Part shown: piece after piece, positions 32,160 to 44,700 of the stretch
Layout: each line of letters starts with the position of its first letter
Position numbering within the stretch: position 1 is the stretch's first letter
DNA from: Perilla frutescens
Lineage: Eukaryota; Streptophyta; Magnoliopsida; Lamiales; Lamiaceae
Reading direction: 5' to 3'
NCBI GenBank assembly: GCA_026008535.1
Contig: BRKX01000004.1
Span: 35,282,501-35,346,500 of the forward strand
Length of the DNA stretch: 64,000 bases
Made by a program: the position numbers and the translations under genes
The notes under the pieces: model-generated
The model's database searches: none
Told to the model about the DNA's origin: nothing
Seen by the model: only the letters and a program-made list of their open reading frames with translations

Positions 32160-33600
32160 ATATGCTATTAGTTTTATCTATTTAATCTTTCCATGTTCAG
32201 TTTGATGCATCTGAGAAAAATCTGAGGCAAATACTTTGATCATCACTTCATATCTTTTCTTTCTCTATTTTTTTTTTCGTTGTTTTGGGACTAGCAATAG
32301 TTTAAGTTTGGGGGTTTGGCAGCTATTTGTTTTACACAAATTTTGGATATAAATTGATGATGTTTACTATATTAAGTTGTGTATTTATATTGGTTTTGTA
32401 CTTTAATTATTATCATTTGGAGCTTTTGATATGTTTCCTAGTTTTGTAGTAATAGTTGTGCTTTTGTTGCATAAGTGAAGCAAAACAGTCAAATACATGT
32501 ATGAAGAGTTGAAGGAGGACTTAATTAGGCTATTGGGCTTAATTAAATACTTAATTAAAGCCTAATGGACTGGATTAAATGATCAAAGCCTATGAAAATC
32601 TGAAGCACAGTGCAAAAATAGCTCGGGTCCACCTCGAAAGTGTCGGTCGACCCAAGCCAGTGCAATTTGTGAAGGCCTGGACTGAAGTCACTTGGGTCGA
32701 CCCTGTGCAAAAAGGGCTTCTTGGTCGGCTAAAATCCATATGTCGACCCATGTGCGGAGGTCCGTATGAATGCAATTTTTTATTTCCAATTCAGGATTTT
32801 AAACATGCATATAAAAACCTCAATTTTGATACACGCCCTATCTACGAGATATATATTGAAGAGTGGTATTTTTGCAAAATATTTTGTGGTTTAAATGAAA
32901 TGAATTGAAGGTAAGATGGAGAATCGTATAAGGAACATGATTCAAGTTGAATCACCTCAATCGGATAAGAAACAAGGAGAATGAAGCAAAATTGTGAAAG
33001 GTATTGATGTAAGATCAGAGGCGCGGCCTCCGCACTCACGCCGCCAGGCACGACCTGCATCGTGACCAGGGGTGCAAGTGGTCTGTTCTAACATTGGGGC
33101 ATGTTTTTCTTTGTTCGGGACGCAACTAGAGGCGCGATTGGGGGCACAACTGAGCCCGTATTGAGCCCCCAACCCAGATTTTCAGATCTGCGAGTTGTTT
33201 CCATCTTATTTGGTGATTTTTCTTCATTTTGGGATATCCATCTCCACCATCACACACTTAAAACTCCTCTCGTCACAAAATCCTCTCCTCCCACACCTCA
33301 AAACTCTAGCCACCCATCAAACCCACACCCTAGCTAGGGTGAATAAGAAGCAATGACTTGAAGATGGAGCAAAGAGGAGAAGAGTGGAAGGAAGGGTGGA
33401 GTCGATACTCAACTTCTGGGTTGTTCTTAGTTACTATTCTTTTTTATTTTGATTTTCTTTGAGATGATTTAGTCCTTGGATTTGTATAATGTTAGGTTAA
33501 ATTATTTTGTATTATTCGATTGAGATTATTTAGGTATTTATACATTTTATTTTCTATTGATTGTTTATGACCCTATTTCATTTCTCGTGCTTATGCTATG
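32160..33600 (+). repeat. LTR-element sequence T (Ty3/gypsy-like), left of R insertion
   Basis: A polypurine-tract-like AAGTTTGGGGGT (about 32,306) precedes what may be a long LTR, with a TATA-like CATGCATATAAAAACC (about 32,804). Three GTCGACC motifs lie at about 32,646-32,750. The sequence ends abruptly at GCTATG (33,600), where R is inserted, and resumes at 63,037. Assignment to the Tat/Athila-type gypsy group rests on these general features and is tentative. Short frames here show no domains. Confidence 0.4.
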
Positions 33601-33611
33601 TGTAACACCCC

Positions 33612-34671
33612 TATTAGAATTTATTGCCTGAAACAATGTGAATTACGGATGTAAATTACAAAGTTAAATAAAATGTTGAAGCTAGTGTTACCACATTGCC
33701 TTCAACATGCAGCGGAAACATAAAATGAACTTTGCACAAGATAAGTTTTAAATCACACTCCTTACGGTGTGTGATTGCCTCAAGGTGAAATTCACTATCA
33801 CAAGTGATAAATAAAAACAATATTGATGTTGTCTTTGTTCACTCCCTTGACAACACTGCATAAACCATACAAAGGACTATCCTAGCTTCACTCACTCGAA
33901 TAATCTCTCAAACAAACCTATCTAAACACATAGATAGATTACAACAAGTCACTCAAAATCCTAGACTCTCAAAAGTGACTATCTGACCTACACACACAAC
34001 TCGAATGAAAGTCTCCAATTGATTGGAACGCTAGGCTGATGTCTGGGAGAATGTCTTGGACATTTGAGATGACACTAGATGTAAGATTCAGAGCTTCTCA
34101 CAAACCACAGTGATAACCTGTCTGCATAAATGATTTTAAGGTATAAGGAGACCTTAAATACTTCATCTATCTTGTGGCAGTTGCCTCACGATCCTAGATG
34201 ACTTGGACTTGAATCAACCGCCTTCCACTACCCATTGCTGAAGTGGACTTGAGATAACCGTCTTCTCCATTTCGTGGCACACGTTCTTCAACATCGTGCA
34301 ATAGTAGCGGTTACTCCAGTGACCCACGTTTACCTGCAATAATTAGTGTTCAAGAAGGAGTGGGAACATCACGTCCTTATAAAACCGGAACAGATTTTAA
34401 CAAAGTAAAAATCAAATATAATCCATGATTTAATTATTAATAAAATATCCAATTAATACCAAAATACATGAAAAAATATATGTGATAAAAATCACAATTT
34501 ATTCAGATTAATTTAAAATAAATTAATCCAAAGTACTAGGAAAGGATAAGATTAATATTCCAAGACTTATACTCGATGTGATGAGAATGATGGAACATCA
34601 TTAGTTACGACATTAATTGCGATGTTATCCAACGAAGTTATAACATTATCTGGAACACGTCATACTCAACA
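33612..34671 (-). repeat. Element A 3' LTR
   Basis: Matches 54,107-55,169 throughout. It is bounded inside by the polypurine tract TTAAGGGGGAGAT (minus strand, 34,684-34,672), which directly precedes the LTR start TGTTGAG, as required for plus-strand priming. Confidence 0.92.
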
Positions 34672-35207
34672 ATCTCCCCCTTAAGCTTATCATTTCTGCA
34701 CAAAATATAAAGCTCAAAATATATGATTAGATCCGCAGTGGAATATGAACAAAAATTTTGGAGTTTAAAAACTCCCCCTTAAGGTCTGCTCCCCCTTAAG
34801 TTATTATCTGTAAAAAAAAATAATGGGTATAATCCCCTATACATGAATATACAACAAGTTGGGTATTTACCCCTATACAGAATAATCAACGTTGAGAACA
34901 TTCTCAACATAACAAACATCACATATTTTAAAAACATGTGAACAACATAATAGCAATGTTGAGAGTATCCTCAACAAAACATTACACATATAAAATATGC
35001 AACACAACATATATATATGTATATATATATATATCAAAATCATCAGATTATCACTGATGATTAAAACTAAAATATTCAAGGATATTCAACATTTGAATAC
35101 CCAAAACAGTATAAAGTAAAATATGTGTCCAGCACATAAAAAGCATAAAATAAATTGTGTCCAGTACAAACCATAACATAATTAAAATTGTTTTGATGAA
35201 GAAAAAT
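34672..35207 (-). other. Element A 3' untranslated region
   Basis: AT-rich non-coding sequence between the env-like stop (35,208) and the polypurine tract. It contains two imperfect hairpin motifs of the form GTTGAGA...TCTCAAC (about 34,890 and 34,958) and a TA run near 35,008-35,032. Confidence 0.6.
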
Positions 35208-35300
35208 TCAAATTTTCTTCTTACCCTTTACCTTGGTCATGGACTTCCCAGCCTTCTCCGCTTCAACATCCCCAACATCACCACCAACACCAGCACTAGC
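35208..35300 (-). pseudogene. C-terminal tail of the element A env-like ORF, cut off by element B
   Basis: Read on minus from the B target site, the frame continues ASAGVGGDVGDVEAE then KAGKSMTKVKGKKKI and a TGA (35,210-35,208). It is in the same frame as the env-like sequence at 44,701-44,747 on the other side of B. The tail is basic. This shows that B landed inside the env-like reading frame. Confidence 0.6.
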
Positions 35301-36747
35301 TGTTGGGGTTTTTTCGAATTAAACCACCGCAGGACCATTTGGTTGTTCATTAATCCGTGTTCATGCAAATCATAATTTTATATAACATGCATGTTTATCA
35401 CAGTCTATACAAAAAGCATGCAAAGCAGATTCGAATCTAATAAAGCGGAAGACATAGAAACGAATCTACTTACAAATCGATAGACGGTCTGTGGACAAGA
35501 TTAAAGATCTAATCTTGCTGTTGAATGAGCACAGTAATGGCGCCACCTATGACCTCAAAATCGTCCACCACAGTATTCCACTCCAAGATCTTCTGTTGTA
35601 TTCCCGGACTGTATCTAGATTCAGAGTGGGCTGAAATCTACTAGATAGAATTGTGAAATTTATGGATAACTTTGAGAGACTAAGAGGGGCTGATTTCCTA
35701 TGAATAAATTCATCAAATTTCGTGCCCCCCCTCCCCTTATATATAGGGAGGGGCGAAATTTCATGTTCCAGTCTTAATGGGCTTGGGCCTCTATCTCAAG
35801 TTCAATATCCAGTCCACTATCAGTCAATTGGGCTACAACAGGGATCTAGAAGAATATTAAATTGGCCCACTAATTTATTTAATATCCAATATCCAATAAA
35901 CCTAGGATATAATTAAATAAATTAAGTTTTACTTTTATTCCACTAAAGAAGTAAAACTGACCTACCAATTTAATACATATTTACGAATATGCTTTCTCCT
36001 TTAGTCCAGCCATTCCCCGTGTTTAAGATATAATGTTCATTAATTAATTATGTAAGCCTCTGACAGCTATAATTAATTAACATCTAAAACCTTGAGTAGT
36101 ACCACACAAGCTTTATTCATGTACGGAATAAATTCCACCTGCAGGGTTTCAACATGAACTTGTGCTTCCTCAAGAGAACATCATCAACCTGGTGCACCAG
36201 GACACAGTGCTCATGCATACTGCTCGAGACATCATGTATACATTGTTATTACCCAAGATATCGAATTCGATCTACGAAAAGATCTCACCCATTGATAAAT
36301 CAAAGTAATAAACAACGCACACATATGCTCGCCAATATCACATGAGTTCAGAACCCGAACTTTGTGGATCTTTATTCTCTCAGTAACTGGGTCAGAGACA
36401 GAGAATAGTATACTATCGTGATCCTCCTCAATACACTAACGAGTGTACTAGAATAATCAGTTAGTCAAGATAAACTAACTTATCAGATTATTCTACGGTA
36501 TACCGATGGTGTGTTCAGGACCATCTAAGCCGTGAGCTCTTTAATACATTACAAGGTTCTAATGATATGATCTTACCGTGTGACTCCCCACACCATATCA
36601 TCCACAATGTAAGTATATGGAACATTGCATAAAACAATTATAGAACATAATCTAAATGCAAACAGTGATTGCAATAACTTTCATTTCATATCATCATATC
36701 ATCAGAAAAGTATACAAAGACAAGTCTTCCAGTATACAAAACCAACA
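35301..36747 (-). repeat. Element B 3' LTR
   Basis: 1,447 bp with TG...CA ends. TATA box CCTATATATAAGG on minus (35,747-35,735). It is followed internally by the polypurine tract at 36,748-36,759. Confidence 0.95.
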
Positions 36748-36824
36748 ATCTCCCACTTATACTTGAAGCATGTCTTTCAAGCATAATAACTAACTGGCAA
36801 ACTCTCCAATCTAAAACTATCAAC

Positions 36825-39800
36825 TCAAACTGCGCTACCAGGTCTACATCTCACTCCCATTTTCTCCACGTGACCATCAAAGGTCTTAGCCGCCAGGCTC
36901 TTCGTGAATGGATCAGCCAGGTTGTCCTCAGATGCAATCTTGACCACCACCACGTCTCCTCTCTTAACGATTTCTCGTATAAGATGGTACTTTCTCTCTA
37001 TGTGTTTACTTGCCTTGTGAGCTCTGGGTTCCTTCGAATTTGCCACTGCACCAGAGTTATCACAGTATATCGTGATAGTCTTAGGCAAATCAGAAACCAC
37101 GCCCAAGCCCACTAGGAACCCGCGGAGCCAGACAACCTCTTTTTCAGCCTCAGAGGCAGCTACATACTCAGCTTCCATGGTGGAATCCGTAATGCATTTC
37201 TGCTTAATGCTCCTCCATGCGATGGCTCCACCTCCTAGTGTAAACACATAGCCCGAGGTAGACTTACTCTGATCTTTGTCAGATTGAAAATCTGAGTCCG
37301 TGTAACCCAAAGGTACTAGACTATCAGAGCGGAAAACCAACATGTAGTCTCGAGTCCGTTTAAGGTACTTGAGAATGTTTTTTACCGCAGTCCAGTGACC
37401 TTGTCCAGGGTTAGACTGATATCTTCTTACCATGCCAACGGCATAGCATATATCAGGCCTAGTGCATAGCATAGCATACATTAAACTTCCCACAGCCGAA
37501 GCATATGGTACTTTCTTCATTTCCTCTATCTCAGACTGTGTTTGGGGACACATTTCCTTGGATAGATGAATTCCATGCCTGTAAGGTATAAAACCTTTCT
37601 TGGAATCTTGCATGCCAAATCTAGCTAGCACTGTGTCGATATAAGTCGCCTGGGACAGACATAACATCCTTTTCTGGCGATCACGAATGATCTTGATGCC
37701 AAGGACATGTCCGGCTTCACCCAGATCCTTCATATCGAACTGCTCGGACAACCACACCCTAATGTTTGACAACGCCTTCTTACTGTTTCCAATAAGCAAG
37801 ATGTCATCAACATAAAGTACGAGGAATGCCACCACGTTCCCGTCACATTTCTTGTACATACAGCTCTCATCCGGACTTTGCACGAATCCATATGACTGGA
37901 TAACCTCGTCAAATCGGATGTTCCAAGACCTCGATGCCTGCTTAAGTCCATAAATGGATCTCTTAAGCTTACACACCAAGTGCTCTTGGCCCTTAGCAAT
38001 GAATCCCTCTGGTTGTTTCATGTGAATGTTTTCCTCAAGACTTCCGTTTAGGAAAGCCGTCTTGACATCCATCTACCAGATCTCATAATCCAAATGAGTG
38101 GCAATAGACAAGAGAATCCGAATTGACTTAAGCATGGCTACCGGCGAAAAGGTTTCCTCATAATCGATCCATTCTTTCTGAGTATACCCTTTTGCCACCA
38201 ATCTAGCTTTGAAGGTTTCAACCTTCCCATCAGATCCTCTCTTGCGCTTGTAGACCCACTTACAGCCAATGGGTTTTACCCCATCTAGTGGTTCTACAAG
38301 TTTCCAGACTTGATTGTGATCCATAGATCCAATCTCAGACTCCATTGCAGTTTTCCAAGAATCTGCATCTTTATCTCGAATTGCCTCGTCATAGGTCCTG
38401 GGATCCAATTCATTGAGACCCTCTGGGAAATCTGAAGCCTCTCCCAGACCAATGAATCTATCAGGTTGGCGTACAACTCTCCCACTGCGACGAGGCAGTT
38501 CCTGTACTTCTGTGACACGTTGTGCAGTGTTTGGTGGTTCCTCTTCTTGTACAACTGGTGTAGGATTCGATCCACCCCTTAACTCCTCAAGGATAATGTG
38601 ACTCCTTGGTTTGTGGTTTATGACATAGTCTTCCTCTAAGAATCGAGCATTGGTGCTAACAATGATCTTCTGATCCTTAGGACTATAAAACAAACCACCT
38701 TTCATTCTTCTAGGATATCCAACGAACAGCCTTACATCAGTACGAGGAGCCAGCTCATCAGCTTCCTTGTCCAACACGTGTGCTGGGCTACCCCAAATCC
38801 GAATATGGTTCAAACTGAGCTTTCGTCCAGTCCATAGTTCTGTGGGTGTAGCAGGAACTGATTTCGATGGAACCAAGTTAAGAATATAAGCTGCTGTTTC
38901 CAGAGCATATCCTCAGAACGAAATAGGCAACTTAGAATAACTCATCATCGATCTAACCATCTCTAACAATGTACAATTCCTTCTTTCCGCCATGCCATTC
39001 TGCTGTGGCATTCCAGACGCAGTCAACTGGGATGTAATCCCACTCTCTGCCATGTAATCCCTAAATTCGCTTGAGAGGTACTCGTCACCATGATCAGAAC
39101 GTAGTGACTTGATACTTCTGTCTGTTTGTTTCTCCACTTCCGCCTTAAACTCTTTGAATTTCTCAAAGCATTCAGACTTGCGACGTAACAGGTAGATATA
39201 ACCGTATCTAGAGTAATCATCAATGAGAGTGATGAAATACTCGAACCCTCCTCGAGCTTGAACTGACATAGGGCCACATAGGTCAGAGTGAATCAAATCT
39301 AATAGCCCTTCGGATCTATTTCCTTTTGACTGGAAAGAACGCTTGGTCATTTTGCCTTCCAAACAGGATTCACACAAAGGAAACGATTCCAGTACCAAAG
39401 AAGACAATGGTCCATCATTTACAAGCCTTTGTATCCTCTTAAGGTTAATATGACCTAGCCTTAGATGCCAAAGATAGGTTTGATTCAATTCCGAAGGTTC
39501 TTTTCTCTTGTTAGGGTTTATGATTGATGTATTCAACAGTTGTCTTTGCGTAGTGTTTTCAGTTGGTTTAAGAAAGTATAAGTGTCCATCCAATGTGCCA
39601 GAACAGATAAAATGTTTACCACTAAAGATAACTACTTTATTATCAAAAGAAACAGAATATCCATCCATAATCAATTTAGAAACTAAAATCAAGTTTCGCC
39701 TAAAACCAGGCACATAAAGACAATCTTTCAAAACCAAAGTTCTATCACTACTGAAAGGTAAAACAACGTCTCCCACTGCAACAGCCGCCACTCTCGTAGC

Positions 39801-40775
39801 ATTGCCCATGTAGACGGTGATCTCGTCCTCACTCAGCTGTCTTTTTACCAGGAACCCCTGTAAAGACATGCAAACATGATCAGTAGCTCCAGTATCTACT
39901 ACCCATGACTGGGTAGAACAAGTTGCTAAACATGTTTCCACAACCAGAGTGTGAGATGTACCTCTCTTCTTCTTCTTGTTAGGACATGCCGCCTGCCAGT
40001 GACCTGGTTGGCCGCACTTGAAGCACTTAGTCTTCGACTTGAATTCCTCGGAAGGAATCTTTGCCTTTGGCTTCTTCACCTTAGGCGCCTCATCTGCAGC
40101 CTTCTTAGGTGCGTTTCTCTTCTTCCTTTTTCCACCAAAAGAAGACGCTCCTTTTTCAGCTATGTAGGCCTCAGGATTGCTCTTTTGGAGTAATTCAGCT
40201 GCCTGAAGATCTATGAGCAGTTCAGTCAGGCTGACATCCCTTTTAATCATGTTAAAATTCAGCCTAAACTGCTCAAACTTCGAAGACAAGCTATGAAGAA
40301 CAATGTCAATTTGAGAATCGCCATCTAGCTCTCCATCCAAGGTCTCGATCTCAGATAAATACCCCATCATCATGAGAACGTGATCCCTAACAGGTGTGGA
40401 GTCAGACATTCTCGCATCCATTAGTTTCTTCATTGCCAAATGGTGTGCCGAGCGGTTTTGATGACCGAATAGCTGCCTAAGGTTGTACATGATATCATAA
40501 GCAGTTTTCATAGGCTCATGCTGATGTTGCAACACACTTGACATAGATGCCAAAATGTAACAGCGCGCTATCTCATTAGACCTAAGCCACTTATCATATG
40601 CAACATTTTGAGCTTCGTCAGAACCCTTATCTGGCGTCTGAGGACAAACCTCTTCAAGCACAAACTTGTGTCCCTCAGCAACAAGAACTAAGTTAAGGTT
40701 ACGAATCCAGTCATTGTAGTTTTCACCGACAAGTTTGTTTTCTTTGAGGATTGAGGACAGATTGGAGAGTGCCAT
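36825..40775 (-). pseudogene. Element B gag-pol polyprotein, two in-frame stops
   Basis: One frame runs 40,775-36,825, broken only by TGA at 38,915-38,913 and TAG near 38,075. Gag comes first (MALSNLSSILKENKL), with a CCHC knuckle (CFKCGQPGHWQAAC) about 250 residues in. Then the aspartic protease (WVVDTGATDHVC), the integrase zinc-binding and core regions (HLRLGHINLKR, SDLCGP, LIDDYSRYGYIYL, MPQQNGMAERRN), reverse transcriptase (MDVKTAFLNG, LYVDDILLIGN) and RNase H (GYTDSDF, TMEAEYVAASEA). These would produce reverse transcription and integration. The TGA lies just after the integrase core and the TAG just before the RT core. The frame otherwise looks intact, consistent with a young copy recently disabled. 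Confidence 0.93.
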
Positions 40776-43242
40776 TGATGATATGAAATAACTGAAATTA
40801 AACATGCAGTACAGTCACATAACACGTTTAGGATAAACAGTATGTAATCGAAAACCTCATAAAAATTATATACTTTTCCACCGACACTTTAAAAACGTTT
40901 TTTATAAGCCACGATAGTGTGGACGTTTATAAAAAACATCTTTAAATAGGTTAAACCTTTAATTTGCCTCCAGTTGAGTTTCCTTACAACAAGCAAATTA
41001 ATAGCCGGATAATTAACACGGTCATGTAATCGTCTAACTGATAAGCCACGATCGTGTGGACGTTTATCAATAAATTACATCTAAGTGTGCACACCATTAT
41101 CTTCGCACCAAGATCACTACTCGAATTTAACTGCTCCAGATGGAGGAGTCAGTTAGTTCTAATAGTGTTCTACAACTATCCTTTTAGGAGATTTAATTTC
41201 TAGAGAAATCTGTGATATGACACATCCGATATGGAGGAAGACCGATGTCAACGCGCATGCCCATCACTTCTCAATTAAACCAGATATTAATGGAGACCGT
41301 ATGAGATTTCTACATACTTTGGTATGAATCTCTCCCACTTAGTTATTTATGTTTGAGGTTTCATTTTATCCCATTATCGAACATGCAAACATCACATAAA
41401 ATGATAAACATCCATTGCATGCTTCAACATAATAAGCAACAGTAATATTCCAACTATCATGGCTTATATCTCATGTTGATTGATGAGATAAAACTGGAAA
41501 GTCAGCTCCGGAAACAGCTTATGGTCGCCGCCCCTTCACCGCGCCTTGCCGAAAATCCTAGCTCCATTTAGGGTTTCGGGACGTGAACCGGTGAACCTTC
41601 CTTTTTGGTGCTGAACCACTTTCCTTCTTTTGAGTTGATCTCTGATCTTTATTCAATACAAACTATCTATTCCAAAAGGAAAAATCTAATATTGCTAGAA
41701 TAAAAATTACAACTCAAAAACTCGTCTAACAGCTTTATATCTATTACATTAAAACAACGTAAAATAAAATCTAGACCTAATCCATGGATTTTCTCATGGA
41801 TTAAAATCACGTAGCCAAACCGGCATACGGCCAACATCCATTCAACATAAACATACATCACATAAAATAAAGGAGCCATGATAGTTGGTAAACCTGCAAA
41901 CAAACACAGTCTACAAAAAACCAACAATCATGTATTATATGATCCACATAAAATAACATATGATATCTATGCATGAATATTAAATAATAGTCGAATTTTA
42001 CAATTAATTAAATTAATTAATTCGATATTATCCACAAGATAAAAATTGGAAATTAAAATAATTATCTACCAATTTTAATCTTGTTATTTTCGAAAATATC
42101 ACTTAAATAAATCTGGAAATTATTAATAATTATCCACCAAATTTATTTAATATTTTCTAGCCACCCTAATTAAATAATAATTGGATATATTGATATAAAT
42201 CAAAAATCTAATCCAAATATTATCCATAAGAATCTAAATCTTCAAGGATAAAGTTTGGAGATTTGATTCCAATCCAAAATCTTCCAAAACTTATCCAAAT
42301 TTAAAATCTTATCACAATTGGATTTTGATAATTATTTGTATATATCCAAAAAATACCTTATCCAATTTTAATCCATAAATTTCGAAAATCACAAGAATAA
42401 TAAATCTGAAAATTTGATCCACTTCAAATTCTTCCAAATTTAAAATTCTATTTTCAAATCTATCTAGATTAAAATTAGGTAAATTAAGATATACATCAAA
42501 TAATATCAAATCTAAATCCAACACATCCAAATTTTCGATCCACATTAATTAATAAATCTGGAAATTTGATTTTCATCAAAATCTTCTCCAAATTAATTTA
42601 TTAAAAATCGAAAATTACACTATATTTCACATTTGGAAATTTTGACATTAATCAAAAAACTATTCCAAATTATATAGCTATAGGTTTCGAAATTTTCAAG
42701 AATAAAAATCTGGAAATTTTGATCCACTTCAAAAATTACCAAATTTAAGATTCTAATTTCAAACCTATCTAGATTAGAATTAGGCAATCTTTGATATACA
42801 TCAAAAATTACCAAATCCAAATCTAACCATCAAAAATTCGAACCATACCACAAACAAATCTGGAAATTTTGATCTTGATCAAAAATCTATCCAAATTTAT
42901 TTCCTAGGTATCGAAAATTTTAACACACAAATTAGGGAATCTTTAACACATCAAATTCGAAAATTTGATCTCCAAATTTTCGACCCCTATGAGAATTAAA
43001 TCTGAAAATTTGAAGAACATCAAATATCATCCCAAATTTAATCCATAGTGACCGAAAATTCAAGTGCCATCAAAACTAGAATTCTTGATTTTTACATCTC
43101 AAATTCTTCCAAGTTTTGAATACCATAAAATCGAAACACATGTCAATTAAATCTGAAATTTAAACACCATAAATTTATCATCAAATTTAATATGTAGTTC
43201 GAATTTTATGTAAGAATTAATTCTAGAACAGTGCCAAAACCC
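40776..43242 (-). other. Element B long 5' leader with about 150-bp tandem repeats
   Basis: About 2.5 kb of non-coding, AT-rich leader separates the primer-binding site from gag. Between about 42,390 and 43,200 a unit starting AAATCTGGAAATTT recurs at about 42,391, 42,553, 42,707, 42,857, 43,005 and 43,147, spacing 142-162 bp, diverged between copies. Two copies of ATAAGCCACGATNGTGTGGACG lie at about 40,905 and 41,041, each with a near-palindromic core. No open frame has recognisable motifs. Confidence 0.75.
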
Positions 43243-43254
43243 GCTCTGATACCA
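43243..43254 (-). other. Element B primer-binding site (initiator tRNA-Met)
   Basis: Minus strand TGGTATCAGAGC, the standard copia PBS complementary to initiator methionyl-tRNA, two bases inside the 5' LTR. It sets the element orientation as minus. Confidence 0.95.
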
Positions 43255-43256
43255 GT

Positions 43257-44700
43257 TGTTGGGGTTTTTTCGAATTAAACCACCGCAGGACCATTTGGTT
43301 GTTCATTAATCCGTGTTCATGCAAATCATAATTTTATATAACATGCATGTTTATCACAGTCTATACAAAAAGCATGCAAAGCAGATTCGAATCTAATAAA
43401 GCGGAAGACATAGAAACGAATCTACTTACAAATCGATAGACGGTCTGTGGACAAGATTAAAGATCTAATCTTGCTATTGAATGAGCACAGTAATGGCGCC
43501 ACCTATGACCTCAAAATCGTCCACCACAGTATTCCACTCCAAGATCTTCTGTTGTATTCCCGGACTGTATCTAGATTCAGAGTGGGCTGAAATCTACTAG
43601 ATAGAATTGTGAAATCTATGGATAACTTTGAGAGACTAAGAGGGGCTGATTTTCTATGAATAAATTCATCAAATTTCGTGCCCCCCCTCCCCTTATATAT
43701 AGGGAGGGGCGAAATTTCATGTTCCAGCCCTAATGGGCTTGGGCCTCTATCTCAAGTTCAATATCCAGTCCACTATTAGTCAATTGGGCTACAACAGGGA
43801 TCTAGAAGAATATTAAATTGGCCCACTAATTTATTTAATATACAATATCCAATAAACCTAGGATATAATTAAATAAATTAAGTTTTACTTTTATTCCACT
43901 AAAGAAGTAAAACTGACCTACCAATTTAATACATATTTACGAATATGCTTTCTCCTTTAGTCCAGCCATTCCCCGTGTTTAAGATATAATGTTCATTAAT
44001 TAATTATGTAAGCCTCTGACAGCTATAATTAATTAACATCTAAAACCTTGAGTAGTACCACACAAGCTTTATTCATGTACGGAATAAATTCCACCTGCAG
44101 GGTTTCAACATGAACTTGTGCTTTCTCAAGAGAACATCATCAACCTGGCGCACCAGGACACAGTGCTCATGCATACTGCTCGAGACATTATGTATACATT
44201 GTTATTACCCAAGATATCGAATTCGATCTATGAAAAGATCTCACCCATTGATAAATCAAAGTAATAAACAACGCACACATATGCTCGCCAATATCACATG
44301 AGTTCAGAACCCGAACTTTGTGGATCTTTATTCTCTCAGTAACTGGGTCAGAGACAGAGAATAGTATCCTATCGTGATCCTTCTCAATACACTAACGAGT
44401 GTACTAGAATAATCAGTTAGTCAAGATAAACTAACTTATCAGATTATTCTACGGTATACCGATGGTGTGTTCAGGACCATCTAAGCCGTGAGCTCTTTAA
44501 TGCATTACAAGGTTCTAATGATATGATCTTACCGTGTGACTCCCCACACCATATCATCCACAATGTAAGTATATGGAACATTGCATAAAACAATTATAGA
44601 ACATAATCTAAATGCAAACAGTGACTGCAATAACTTTCATTTCATATCATATCATCAGAAAAGTATACAAAGACAAGTCTTCCAGTATACAAAACCAACA
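43257..44700 (-). repeat. Element B 5' LTR
   Basis: 1,444 bp, about 99 percent identical to the 3' LTR by eye. TATA box CCTATATATAAGG on minus (43,703-43,691) is the presumed promoter for the genomic transcript. Confidence 0.95.

Larger units (their letters stand above)
35301..44700 (-). mobile_element. Element B: Angela-like Ty1/copia retrotransposon, young, nested in A
   Basis: LTRs 35,301-36,747 and 43,257-44,700 (TGTTGGGG...CCAACA) flank one gag-pol frame on minus. Target duplication CTAGC (35,296-35,300 and 44,701-44,705). The primer-binding site TGGTATCAGAGC (minus, 43,254-43,243) matches initiator tRNA-Met, and the polypurine tract AAGTGGGAGAT precedes the 3' LTR. The LTRs show only about fifteen substitutions and one small indel by eye over 1.45 kb, so insertion is recent. 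The Gag (ENKLVGENYNDW, RCYILASM) resembles the Angela/BARE lineage. Confidence 0.95.

Noticed and set aside
33101..33337. Short open frame near 33,100 as a gene
   Set aside because: No motif, lies in LTR-element sequence T and is cut by no splice signals. Chance frame.
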